DNA of 64,000 nucleotides from an uncultured Collinsella sp. Lineage in GTDB: Bacteria > Actinomycetota > Coriobacteriia > Coriobacteriales > Coriobacteriaceae. Shown here in pieces: positions 52,555 to 60,368 of this stretch. Where the stretch lies: positions 45,303 to 109,302 of the forward strand of contig UQTU01000006.1 of the NCBI GenBank assembly GCA_900544135.1, read 5' to 3'. Within the stretch, counting starts at the first letter, position 1. Each line of letters opens with the position of its first letter. Under the pieces are notes generated by a model. It ran no database searches. It saw only the letters and a list, made by a program, of their open reading frames with translations, and was not told where the DNA came from. A program made the position numbers and the translations under genes.

Positions 52555-52863
52555 TTATTTGGTCAGCTGCTCGAGGAGCTGCTCGCGCTGACGGACGCCG
52601 AGGCCCTGGACGCGACGAGTAGCGGAGATACCGAGCTCCTCCATGATCTTGGCGGCCTTGGCCTTGCCATAACCGGGGAGAGACTCGATGAGGGTGGAAA
52701 CCTTCATGCGGGAAGCGATGGGGTCATCGGAGTTGAGCACGGACTCGAGGGACTTCTCGCCCTTCTTGATCTGCTCGCGAAGCTCAGCGCGGGCGTGACG
52801 TGCGGCAGCAGCCTTCTCAAGAGCCTGCTTGCGCTGCTCGTCGGTAAGCTGAGGGAGTGCCAT
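52555..52863 (-). CDS. mihF: Integration host factor, actinobacterial type
   Basis: 102 aa. LPQLTDEQRKQALEKAAAAR, the KVSTLIESLPGYGKAKAAKIMEELGI helix-two-turn-helix (landmark SLPGYGKAKAAK) and VQGLGVRQREQLLEQ are diagnostic of mIHF, a nucleoid protein unrelated in sequence to HU/IHF. ATG 52863 has GGAGGT 5 nt upstream. Strong lineage marker for Actinomycetota. Confidence 0.95.
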   Translation of the reverse strand: MALPQLTDEQRKQALEKAAAARHARAELREQIKKGEKSLESVLNSDDPIASRMKVSTLIESLPGYGKAKAAKIMEELGISATRRVQGLGVRQREQLLEQLTK

Positions 52864-52904
52864 TCGTACCTCCAAATAGTTGGGTTATATCTGATTCAAT
52901 AATT

Positions 52905-52936
52905 GGCATTTTAGCACGTAGAACGTACAAAATGCC
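52905..52936. repeat. Inverted repeat upstream of mihF
   Basis: GGCATTTT / AAAATGCC with a nested ACGTagaACGT centre, 42 nt upstream of mihF. Could be an operator or a small terminator. No partner sequence elsewhere was found. Confidence 0.55.
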
Positions 52937-52999
52937 TAATCGCGGCTCCATAGGTTAGACGATACCCGCAAAAAGTGCAATATACTGCGCCCAAAGTTA

Positions 53000-53057
53000 A
53001 GCCCCTGACCTGCGATTCCACACAAAGGATGGGAAAGTTTACGCAGGCACAGGGGCT
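53000..53057. terminator. Long hairpin downstream of pyrF
   Basis: AGCCCCTG-A-CCTGCG pairs with CGCAGG-CA-CAGGGGCT around a 27-nt loop. On the plus strand it is followed by ATTTTG, on the minus strand by TAACTTT. It could end the pyr operon or be a plus-strand small RNA (see findings). Confidence 0.6.
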
Positions 53058-53102
53058 ATTTTGTGCTAATGAGACCCAAAAGTGGTGACTTAGGGGAATC
53101 TT

Positions 53103-53819
53103 TTACGCGACGTTTTCGACCAGCTCGGCGACGATGGCGTCAAAGGCGGCAAGCGGATCGTCGGCACCGGTGATGGGACGGCCCACCACAATGTGGCTTG
53201 CGCCACGCTCGATAGCCTGGGAAGGCGTCGCCACGCGGGACTGGTCGCCAAGGGCGGCACCCACCGGACGCACACCCGGAGTCACGATCAGGGCATCAGG
53301 ACCCAGCAGCTCACGCATGTCGTGAGCCTCCATCGGTGAGCACACGATGCCATCGATGCCGTTGGCCTGAGCAAGCTTTGCCAAGCGGGCGGCCTCCTCG
53401 GCCACGGGCGACTCGACGCCGATCTCGCTCAAGGCATCCTGATTCATGCTCGTGAGCACGGTGATGGCGACGAGTTTGGCGCGGTCCTCACGCGCCTCCT
53501 CGGCACCCTCGCGGCAGGCAGCGAGCATAGCACCCGAGCCCAGGCCGTGGACCGAAAGCAGGTCGGCACCGGCAAGCGAGGCCGAGCGGGCAGCGCCGCG
53601 CACCTGATGCGGAATGTCATGGAACTTAAGGTCGAGGAAGACCTTAAAGTCAAGGTCCTTAAAGGTCTTGACGATCTGGGGACCCTCAGCGTAATAGAGC
53701 GTCATGCCGACCTTGAGCCAGGCGGCATGGCCCGAAAGCTCGTGGGCGAGCTCGAGCGCGCGCTCACGGTCGCAGTCGAGGGCGACGATAACACGGTCGC
53801 GGGCATCATTCTCTAGCAT
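53103..53819 (-). CDS. pyrF: Orotidine 5'-phosphate decarboxylase
   Basis: 238 aa. DLKFHDIPHQVRGAA is the catalytic Asp-Lys-Asp tetrad region and VTPGVRPVGAALGDQSRVATP the phosphate-binding loop area (landmark VTPGVRP). Makes UMP, the last step of de novo synthesis. It overlaps the pyrD stop; last gene in the operon. Confidence 0.96.
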   Translation of the reverse strand: MLENDARDRVIVALDCDRERALELAHELSGHAAWLKVGMTLYYAEGPQIVKTFKDLDFKVFLDLKFHDIPHQVRGAARSASLAGADLLSVHGLGSGAMLAACREGAEEAREDRAKLVAITVLTSMNQDALSEIGVESPVAEEAARLAKLAQANGIDGIVCSPMEAHDMRELLGPDALIVTPGVRPVGAALGDQSRVATPSQAIERGASHIVVGRPITGADDPLAAFDAIVAELVENVA

Positions 53820-54721
53820 TCGAAAGCACCCACCAGCTCGTTGATGTCCTTTACGCCCTGGGACTCGGCCCAGGCCTCGAGCTCATGCGCGATCTTAAGC
53901 GAAGCACACGGATCGACGAAGTTGGCCATGCCGACCGACACGCAGGTGGCGCCGGCCAGGATAAACTCAGCCGCATCCTCGCCAGTCATGACACCGCCGA
54001 CACCGTTGATGGGGATATCGACGGCCTGAGCGACCTCCCAGACCATGCGCACGGCGATGTGGTGGCACAGCGGGCCCGAAAGGCCGCCCTTGGGCTTGGC
54101 CACGCGGGACTTGCGGGTATGAACGTCGATGGCCATGCCCTGGATGGAGTTGATGACCGAAAGGCCGTCGGCGCCGGCGGCCTCGAGAGCCTTGGCAATC
54201 TCGGCAACGTTGACCGGAGCCATCTTTACGAACAGCGGCTTATCGGTCACCTTGCGGCAGGCAGCCATAACGGAAGAGGCGCCCTCGGGCGTTGATCCCA
54301 TGGCGGCACCGCCGGCGGCAATATTAGGGCAGCTCACGTTGATCTCGTAGCCGGCAGCCCAGGGGCACAGCTCGACATACATCTCGAGTGCGCGGACAAA
54401 CTCGTCAACGGAGTGGCCGGCAACCTGACAGATGACCTGGCAGCCGTCCTTGGACAGCTGTTCGAGCCAAGGACCGGACTCACGGGCAAAGGCGGCCACG
54501 CCGGGGTTCTGAAGGCCCACGGAGTTGATCATGCCGCCCGGGATCTCGGCCATGCGAGGCGCGGGATTGCCGGGCCAGGGCTCGGCAGCGCAACCCTTGG
54601 TGGTGATGGCGCCCAGCTGGGAAACATCAAAGAAGTTCTGGAACTGCCAACCGTAGCCAAAGGTACCGGCTGCGGTGTTGATGGGGTTCTGCATCTTGAC
54701 GCCGCCGAAATCGACGGCCAT
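53813..54721 (-). CDS. pyrD: Dihydroorotate dehydrogenase, class 1B catalytic subunit
   Basis: 302 aa. NPINTAAGTFGYG, NSVGLQNPGV, INVSCPNIAAGG (catalytic Cys) and NGVGGVMTGEDAAEF-type motifs. Class 1B uses NAD+ through the PyrK subunit, encoded by the preceding gene. Start is ATG 54721; GTG 54730 is equally possible. The frame further upstream is out-of-frame pyrK DNA. Confidence 0.94.
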   Translation of the reverse strand: MAVDFGGVKMQNPINTAAGTFGYGWQFQNFFDVSQLGAITTKGCAAEPWPGNPAPRMAEIPGGMINSVGLQNPGVAAFARESGPWLEQLSKDGCQVICQVAGHSVDEFVRALEMYVELCPWAAGYEINVSCPNIAAGGAAMGSTPEGASSVMAACRKVTDKPLFVKMAPVNVAEIAKALEAAGADGLSVINSIQGMAIDVHTRKSRVAKPKGGLSGPLCHHIAVRMVWEVAQAVDIPINGVGGVMTGEDAAEFILAGATCVSVGMANFVDPCASLKIAHELEAWAESQGVKDINELVGAFEC

Positions 54722-54735
54722 GTTCACGGTACCCA

Positions 54736-55527
54736 CTAGAAGACCACCACCTTGGAAGCATCGAACACAGGGCCGCACATACAGGCGCCCTTCATACCGT
54801 CGACCGTCTCGACATTGCAGGTGTTGCAGGCGCCAAAGCCACAGCTCATCATGCGCTCGAGCGACACCTCGCAGTACGCACCGGCCTCGGCGGCTGCGGC
54901 GGCGACCTTCTTCATCATGACGGCGGGACCGCAGCTGGCCACGTAGTCGTAGCCGCCCTCGCCAAGCAGCTCGGCGGCAGGATCGGTGCAAAAACCGTGC
55001 GTGCCGAGCGAACCGTCGTCGGTGCACACGTTAACCGTGGCGCCCAGCGCACGGAACTCATCGACACCCACGACTTTGGAAGCGGTGCCAAAGCCCAGGC
55101 ACACGTCCACATCAACACCCTGCTCGGCAAGCATGCCGGCAAGACACAGCACAGGCGGAACGCCGATGCCACCGGCGACGAGCAGTGCCTTCCTGGTGCC
55201 CTCGGGTACCATCCAGCCACGGCCACCGGGGCCCAACAGGTTAGAGGTGGAGCCAGGGCCCATCTGGGACAAACGGCGGGTATCGTCGCCCACGACGGCG
55301 TACCACAGCTCGACGGTGCCGGCCTCGGCGTCGGCGCGGTAGAAACTCAAGGGCACACGAAGCAGAGAAGACGCATCGCCGGGGACGGCGATGTTCACAA
55401 ACTGACCGGGCTTGAGCGCACTTGCAAGCTTGGGGGCCGAGATAACGAGCGAGAAGATGCCGTCGGCGATCTCCCGGTTCGAGACGACCTCGAAGTCGTG
55501 CATGCGTGCAGTGGAAGGTGTGGGCAT
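54736..55527 (-). CDS. pyrK: Dihydroorotate dehydrogenase electron-transfer subunit
   Basis: 263 aa. FAD domain (FVNIAVPG, LRVPLSFYRA), NAD domain (GGIGVPPVL, GFGTASKV) and the 2Fe-2S cysteines CGFGACNTCNV...CMCGPVFD. Moves electrons from PyrD to NAD+. The stop is 14 nt before pyrD. The 92-bp gap to pyrC holds nothing else recognisable. Confidence 0.95.
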   Translation of the reverse strand: MPTPSTARMHDFEVVSNREIADGIFSLVISAPKLASALKPGQFVNIAVPGDASSLLRVPLSFYRADAEAGTVELWYAVVGDDTRRLSQMGPGSTSNLLGPGGRGWMVPEGTRKALLVAGGIGVPPVLCLAGMLAEQGVDVDVCLGFGTASKVVGVDEFRALGATVNVCTDDGSLGTHGFCTDPAAELLGEGGYDYVASCGPAVMMKKVAAAAAEAGAYCEVSLERMMSCGFGACNTCNVETVDGMKGACMCGPVFDASKVVVF

Positions 55528-55619
55528 AGACGCTCCAATCCCCCATGCTGTTGCATGGTCAAAACGAACAGAAAGCGCGGCACCGCAAGGGCACCGCGCA
55601 CAAAAGCGATAAGGCTATG

Positions 55620-56909
55620 CTAGCAGATGCAGCCGTCGGCGAGCGTCTGCTTACCGCCGACAAACACATCGGTGGCACGACCGGTGAGCGTGCGGCCGGC
55701 AAAACCGGAGTTCTCGGCGCGCGACTCGTATCCGTCCTCGCCGACCGTCCAAGTGGCGGACGCGTCGAACACGGTCAGGTCGGCGACGGAGCCCGCCTTG
55801 ACCTGAACCTGGTCGAGACCCAGAATCTCACGAGGCTTGATGGCCATAAGCTCAACCATGCGGCCCATGCTCATCTTGCCCGTGTTGACCAGCTCGGTGA
55901 GCACGAGCGACAGCGAGGTCTCGAGGCCGATCATGCCAAAGGGCGCAAGCTCGAACTCGCGGGCCTTCTCCCACGGGGCGTGGGGAGCGTGATCGGTGAC
56001 GATAGCGTCGACGGTGCCGTCGATGACACCCTGGCGGATGGCCTCGGCGTCCGTCTCGGTACGCAGCGGCGGGTTGACCTTGAGCGAGGTGTTATAGGTC
56101 TCGTCCAGGTCGTTCTCGGTCAGGAACATGTGATGCGGCGTGGCCTCGCAGGTAACCTGAACGCCAGCGGCCTTGCCGGCACGCACGAGCTCCAGGCCGT
56201 GGGCGGTGGAGATGTGCTGGATGTGCAGCTTGGCGCCGGTCAGCTTGGCAATCTCGATGTCGCGGGCGATCTGAAGCTCCTCGCCGGCAGCCGGCCAGCC
56301 CTCGAGGGCCAGACGGGTCGAAACCTTGCCCTCGTTGATCTGGCCGTGACCGACCAGGTCCTCGTCCTGGCAGTGGCTCATGAAGACCTTGCCGAACATC
56401 TTGCCGTAGTCCATGCAGCGACGGAGCATGCCCGCGCCCTGCACGCCGCGACCGTCGTCGGTGAAGGCGACGGCGCCGTGGGCGACCATATCGCCCATCT
56501 CGGACATGGCCTCGCCCTTAAGGCCGCGGGTCATGGCGCCCGAAGGATAGACACGGCAGTGACCGACCTCGGCAGCGCGGGACTTGACAAACTCCACGAC
56601 GGTGCCGTTATCGGTGACGGGGTCGGTGTTGGGCATGGAGCACACGCCGGTAAAGCCGCCCTTGGCAGCTGCGCGGGTGCCGCTCTCGATGTCCTCTTTG
56701 ACCTCGTAGCCGGGCTCGCGCAGGTGAACGTGCATGTCCACCAGGCCGGGGACGAGGTACTTGCCGGAAAGGTCGCGGACCTCGGCTCCCTCGAAGGCGA
56801 GATTCTCGCCGACCTCGGCGATCTTGTCGCCGTCAATCAGGACGTCAACGACACCGTCTAGATCGACGGACGGGTCGACGACGTGGGCGTTCTTAAGAAG
56901 CAAGGCCAT
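55620..56909 (-). CDS. pyrC: Dihydroorotase
   Basis: 429 aa amidohydrolase. VDMHVHLREPG (metal ligands), AVAFTDDGRGVQ and IVTDHAPHAPWEK are present. Cyclises carbamoyl aspartate to dihydroorotate. ATG 56909 (MALLLKNAHV) with GGAGGTG upstream; overlaps the end of pyrB by 17 bp. Confidence 0.96.
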   Translation of the reverse strand: MALLLKNAHVVDPSVDLDGVVDVLIDGDKIAEVGENLAFEGAEVRDLSGKYLVPGLVDMHVHLREPGYEVKEDIESGTRAAAKGGFTGVCSMPNTDPVTDNGTVVEFVKSRAAEVGHCRVYPSGAMTRGLKGEAMSEMGDMVAHGAVAFTDDGRGVQGAGMLRRCMDYGKMFGKVFMSHCQDEDLVGHGQINEGKVSTRLALEGWPAAGEELQIARDIEIAKLTGAKLHIQHISTAHGLELVRAGKAAGVQVTCEATPHHMFLTENDLDETYNTSLKVNPPLRTETDAEAIRQGVIDGTVDAIVTDHAPHAPWEKAREFELAPFGMIGLETSLSLVLTELVNTGKMSMGRMVELMAIKPREILGLDQVQVKAGSVADLTVFDASATWTVGEDGYESRAENSGFAGRTLTGRATDVFVGGKQTLADGCIC

Positions 56910-57837
56910 TATCGGCACCTCCAAGCAGCAGATACAGGATAGCCATACGCACGCAGATACCGGCGTAGACCTGCTCCAGGATGACGGAGCGTTGCGGGTG
57001 GTCGGCCATATAAGAGTCGAACTCGACGCCGCGGTTGATGGGGCCCGGGTGGCAGATGATCGCATCGGGCTTCATGAGCTTCTCGCGGTCCTTGGTCAGG
57101 CCGAAGAGCTTGTGATACTCGCGAATCGTGGGGAACGGAGCGCCCTCAAGGCGCTCCTGCTGCACGCGCAGCATGTAGACGACGTCCAGCTCGGGCAGGA
57201 CGGAATCGAGGTCGCTCGTCACGTGGTCGCAACCCAGAACCTCGGGCGCCGGCGGCAGCAGCGTGCCGGGGGCGACAGCGTAGGTCTCGCAGCCCATGAT
57301 CTTAAGTGCGGGGATCAGCGAGCCGCAGACACGGGAGTGCGCGATATCGCCGACGACAGCGACCTTCAGACCGTGGAAGTCACCCTTGTGCTCCCAGATG
57401 GTGTACAGGTCGAGCAGGGCCTGCGTAGGATGGTTGTGCTTGCCGTCGCCGGCGCAGATAACGCTCGCGGGCGAGTTCTGCGTGACGATGTAGGGAGCAC
57501 CGGCGTGCTTATCGCGAACGACGATGCAATCAATCTTGTAGGCGTTGAGGGTCTCGACGGTGTCGACGAGGCTCTCGCCCTTGACCGTGGAGGTCGAGGA
57601 GCCGCCAAAGTTGAGGCTGTCGGCCGAAAGGCGCTTCTCGGCGAGCTCGAAGGAGCTGCGGGTGCGCGTCGAGGGCTCGTTGAACATGTTGACGATGGTC
57701 TTGCCCTTGAGCGTGGGGACCTTCTTGATCGCACGCTCGTTGACCTCGGAGAACGCCTTGGCGGTCTCGAGGATGAGCTTGATGTCCTCTTCGGAGTACT
57801 CGGTAATGTCGATCAGGTGCTTATGGTTGAACGCCAC
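56893..57837 (-). CDS. pyrB: Aspartate carbamoyltransferase catalytic subunit
   Basis: 314 aa. FNEPSTRTRSSFELA (carbamoyl-phosphate loop), GDGKHNHPTQALLDLYTI, and HPGPINRGVE are the family motifs. No pyrI, so unregulated by that subunit. GTG 57837 has GGAGG 10 nt upstream; a GTG 12 nt earlier is an alternative. 4 nt after pyrR. Confidence 0.96.
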   Translation of the reverse strand: MAFNHKHLIDITEYSEEDIKLILETAKAFSEVNERAIKKVPTLKGKTIVNMFNEPSTRTRSSFELAEKRLSADSLNFGGSSTSTVKGESLVDTVETLNAYKIDCIVVRDKHAGAPYIVTQNSPASVICAGDGKHNHPTQALLDLYTIWEHKGDFHGLKVAVVGDIAHSRVCGSLIPALKIMGCETYAVAPGTLLPPAPEVLGCDHVTSDLDSVLPELDVVYMLRVQQERLEGAPFPTIREYHKLFGLTKDREKLMKPDAIICHPGPINRGVEFDSYMADHPQRSVILEQVYAGICVRMAILYLLLGGADNGLAS

Positions 57838-57841
57838 GGTA

Positions 57842-58426
57842 CTACTCACCTCCCAGCGGCGCGGAGCCCACATGGGAACCCGGCGCGACGTCGTTAATCT
57901 CGACAGCGGTGCGGCCGTCTACTTCCTTCATATATAGGTGCACGTTCTCCTCATGCGACGAGGGAACGTTCTTGCCGACAAAGTCCGGCGAGATGGGGAG
58001 CTCACGGTGACCGCGGTCAACGAGAACTGCCAGCTCGATGCGGCTCGGACGGCCCAGGTCCATGACAGCATCCAGAGCGGCGCGGATAGTACGGCCCGTA
58101 TACAGGATGTCGTCCACCAGCACAACGCGCTTGCCGTCGACGCTGAAGGGAATGTTGGTAGCGTGGATCGCGGGAGCGAAATTGGTAGCGTAGTCATCGC
58201 GGTAGAAGCTGATGTCGAGGCTACCGAGCGGAACATCGACGCCCTCGATCTCCTTGATCTCCTCGGCGAGCTTCTTTGCCAGAAGGTCGCCGCGCGTGAC
58301 GATGCCGACCAGAGCGAGGTCTTCACAGCCCTCGTTGCGCTCGAGAATCTCGTGCGCAATGCGGGTCATCGCTCGATTGACGGCGGTCTCGTCCATGATG
58401 ACCGCCTTGGGGGAAGTCGTGCCCAT
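57842..58426 (-). CDS. pyrR: Pyrimidine operon attenuator PyrR / uracil phosphoribosyltransferase
   Basis: 194 aa. PRPP motif RVVLVDDILYTGRT, plus ITRGDLLAKKLAEEI and the basic RNA-binding surface. PyrR senses UMP and binds its leader RNA. It is the first gene of pyrRBCKDF and has an attenuator immediately upstream, so autogenous control is very likely. carAB and pyrE are not in the window. Confidence 0.95.
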   Translation of the reverse strand: MGTTSPKAVIMDETAVNRAMTRIAHEILERNEGCEDLALVGIVTRGDLLAKKLAEEIKEIEGVDVPLGSLDISFYRDDYATNFAPAIHATNIPFSVDGKRVVLVDDILYTGRTIRAALDAVMDLGRPSRIELAVLVDRGHRELPISPDFVGKNVPSSHEENVHLYMKEVDGRTAVEINDVAPGSHVGSAPLGGE

Positions 58427-58463
58427 CGATCTCCTTCCTCACATGTCTTGACTGCTGACACAG

Positions 58464-58561
58464 TCAAAAAAATAGATGCCCGACCGCTTAAGCGGACCAG
58501 ACACCCACAGGAAAGGCTGCTCTTTGGCAGCTATGTAATTCCATGTGGGTATCTCGTACCC
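58464..58561 (-). promoter_or_regulatory. pyr operon leader: anti-antiterminator, antiterminator, terminator
   Basis: Reading the minus strand: hairpin GGGTACGAGATACCC (58547-58561); an 11-bp antiterminator AGATACCCACA (58544-58554) with TGTGGGTGTCT (58499-58509); and a terminator (58475-58505) formed by GGTGTCTG / CGGGCATC with inner CCGC TTAA GCGG, followed by TATTTTTTTG. The three pair exclusively with each other in sequence, as PyrR attenuation requires. A perfect PyrR-binding loop consensus was not seen. Confidence 0.8.
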
Positions 58562-58676
58562 CTTTAATGGTCAAGGGATAGTGTAGCCAACCTCGAGCTT
58601 AATTGCGAGCATAAATACAGAGCAATCCGTAAACGTGCGCAGGCGCTCCATAAACCTATATATTTGTGGGACGAGC

Positions 58677-58705
58677 TTGAAAACACACGCACGAGCTGGC
58701 ATAAT
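58677..58705 (+). promoter_or_regulatory. Distal rpmB promoter
   Basis: TTGAAA (58677-58682), 17-bp spacer, CATAAT (58700-58705): near-consensus, implying a leader of about 160 nt before rpmB. Confidence 0.7.
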
Positions 58706-58810
58706 CCCCTCTGCTGCACGCAAATCGGATCTACGTCCAGGGCCGTAGCGTGGGCACTATCGCCAAAAGAGGAATATCTCTGTGTAGATTGCGCACAGGG
58801 AGCGACTTCT

Positions 58811-58820
58811 GTGCTATAGT
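58811..58820 (+). promoter_or_regulatory. Proximal rpmB extended -10 promoter
   Basis: GTGCTATAGT, TGn-TATAGT extended -10, identical over ten bases to the rpsT promoter. Confidence 0.65.
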
Positions 58821-58874
58821 TCAGGCTTGTTTGTTAACGCGACATGTTCGTTTGTCGCCCAAGGAGGGTCAGTT

Positions 58875-59063
58875 ATGTCCAAAGTTTGCGAAGTTTGCGG
58901 TAAGCACCCCGTTGCCGGTCGCTCCATCAGCCACTCTCACCGCGTCACCAACCGTAAGTTCCGCCCCAACATCCAGCGCGTCTACGTCGTCGTCGATGGT
59001 CACCGTCGCAAGATGAACGTTTGCTCCACCTGCCTCAAGTCTGGCAAGGTTGCGCGCTCCTAA
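58875..59063 (+). CDS. rpmB: 50S ribosomal protein L28
   Basis: 62 aa. KVCEVCGKHPVAGRSISHSHR and RKMNVCSTCLKSGKV: two CxxC pairs, so this is the zinc-binding (C+) form. AAGGAGG is 5 nt before the ATG. The usual TRKFRPNIQ sequence is present. Zinc-independent L28 copies, when present, are controlled by Zur; none is seen here. Confidence 0.96.
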   Translation: MSKVCEVCGKHPVAGRSISHSHRVTNRKFRPNIQRVYVVVDGHRRKMNVCSTCLKSGKVARS

Positions 59064-59132
59064 ATAAGGTCTTACCAACAAGTACCTCGGACTCTCCGGG
59101 TCAAAGACCTCGCGTTCACATAGAACTTACCA

Positions 59133-59166
59133 AAGGCGTTCTCCCCTACGGAGGGCGCCTTTTTTG
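59133..59166 (+). terminator. Terminator of rpmB
   Basis: AAGGCGTTCTCC / GGAGGGCGCCTT hairpin (one internal mismatch) followed by TTTTTT. The RAYT element begins at the next base. Confidence 0.9.
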
Positions 59167-59195
59167 CACTCATTGGGGACAGACTTACATGAGTG
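59167..59195 (+). repeat. Outer REP, left copy
   Basis: 29 bp, CACTCAT...ATGAGTG with GGGGACAG inside; perfect inverse of 60190-60218. Inner copy 59200-59219 follows after cttt. Confidence 0.9.
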
Positions 59196-59260
59196 CTTTC
59201 ACGCATTGGGGACAGACATGAAGCACGCATGCGACGCACTGACTGGCTCCGGCCCCTGCC

Positions 59261-60037
59261 TCACGCAGCATCCTTCCAGCCTGCAGTTGCCTTGGTCACG
59301 CTTGTGGCGCCGATACCGGTGATACGGGCAATTTGCTTGACCGTGAGATGTGCCCGCCTGAGCCTCAGCAGGCAGGCATCGCGTTCGGGGCGTGGCAGGG
59401 CTTTGAGCAGTGCAGGATCTATGCTCGGCAGAACTTCGCGCGCAACGAAAAGGGCCTCCTCATCAGGGATCCGCCGGCGCGGAAGAACCTCCACTGACCA
59501 GATGCGCCCGGCAACTTTCTTGAGATGCTCGCAATAGCGACGGGAGCCTCCGACAACATCAAGCATAGGGGCCGCATCACAGATGTCAAAGGGATCATAG
59601 CCCAGCTGATACGCCTTATAGCTTGACCAGCGGTACGCCTCGAGCGAGTCAAGCGCACCCTTCACGGGATTGAGATGAATATAGTCGAGCAGCTGCACTG
59701 CCTGCGTGTCCGACTCAACCGCGACCCGCGAATAGCGATTGTCAAACAGATGGCCCGTTCTTCCCGTTTTCCCATTGAAATACTTGGCATACGCCGTCAG
59801 CGCGCACTGCATTGCCTTTGAAAGGTTGTCATATGGGTCATCAACCATCAAATGGAAGTGGTTGTCCATAAGACACCAGGCCAACACCGCCACGTCATGG
59901 CACGCAAACCTGTCCGATATGTCCGATAGGAAACGATAGCGGTCGGAATCATCTTCAAAAATGATCTGTTTGGAGTTACCGCGGTCAAAGACGTGGTAAT
60001 AGCCGGTGAGCGAAATTTCGCGGGCGCATCGGGGCAT
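59261..60037 (-). CDS. REP-associated tyrosine transposase (IS200-like Y1 family)
   Basis: 258 aa. The HUH motif is MDNHFHLMV, and the probable catalytic Tyr is in AYAKYFNGKTGR; VFDRGNSKQIIF and LDYIHLNPVKG complete the Y1_Tnp fold. A C-terminal helix-turn-helix (LTVKQIARITGIGATSVTKA landmark VKQIARITGIGA) is typical of RAYTs. ATG 60037 has AAAGGAG 6 nt upstream. RAYTs are usually single-copy and domesticated to cut or spread REP sequences. The gene is intact, with all expected residues. Confidence 0.9.
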   Translation of the reverse strand: MPRCAREISLTGYYHVFDRGNSKQIIFEDDSDRYRFLSDISDRFACHDVAVLAWCLMDNHFHLMVDDPYDNLSKAMQCALTAYAKYFNGKTGRTGHLFDNRYSRVAVESDTQAVQLLDYIHLNPVKGALDSLEAYRWSSYKAYQLGYDPFDICDAAPMLDVVGGSRRYCEHLKKVAGRIWSVEVLPRRRIPDEEALFVAREVLPSIDPALLKALPRPERDACLLRLRRAHLTVKQIARITGIGATSVTKATAGWKDAA

Positions 60038-60189
60038 GGTCTCTCCTTTCAAAGCCGTACAGGCAACACCTAAAAGGAGAGAAGGAACGCGAAATGCTGA
60101 GCCTGTGACCTATTTATATCCAATCAGCAACAAAAACAGGCCCAAAACGACAAAATCGCAAATCGATGTCTGTCCCAAATGAGTGAAAC

Positions 60190-60218
60190 CACTCATGTAA
60201 GTCTGTCCCCAATGAGTG
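60190..60218 (-). repeat. Outer REP, right copy
   Basis: Perfect 29-bp inverse of the left outer copy; the inner right copy is 60166-60185 (GTCTGTCCCAAATGAGTG). Confidence 0.9.
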
Positions 60219-60368
60219 TGGCGATGCACTGGCAGATAGTTTTAGTTAAAACGCTTCAGTTTATTGAAGCGTTTTAGTATGCCTTTTACGGGAATCTTAC
60301 CGTTCGCCGAATAATTTCTTGCTATCATGCAAGACGTAGGGTAAATCTCCGATCGCAAGGAGACACAA
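60219..60368 (+). promoter_or_regulatory. adhE upstream region
   Basis: A 12-bp perfect inverted repeat TAAAACGCTTCA / TGAAGCGTTTTA (60247-60276, 6-nt loop) may be an operator or bidirectional terminator. An extended -10 TTGCTATCAT (60319-60328) lies 41 nt before the ATG. It does not resemble a Rex site. With the 3' part of the RAYT element this fills the 331 bp before adhE. Confidence 0.55.

Larger units (their letters stand above)
58562..58874 (+). other. Non-coding pyrR-rpmB interval
   Basis: Divergent intergenic DNA of just over 300 bp. It carries the start of the pyr transcript and two plus-strand promoters for rpmB (58677-58705 and 58815-58820). No gene was seen. Confidence 0.7.
59167..60218 (-). 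mobile_element. RAYT element with mirrored REP repeats
   Basis: A transposase gene flanked by two repeats at each end in mirror order. The outer pair (59167-59195, 60190-60218) is 29/29 inverted-identical, begins CACTCATTGGGGACAG and itself ends in CACTCAT / ATGAGTG. The inner pair (59200-59219, 60166-60185) matches 17/20. Outer and inner copies are separated by 4 nt on both sides. No target duplication is evident. Inserted exactly at the rpmB terminator end. Confidence 0.85.

Noticed and set aside
60247..60276. Rex-binding site upstream of adhE
   Set aside because: The repeat is AAAACGCTTCA-based and lacks the TTGTGA...TCACAA pattern.
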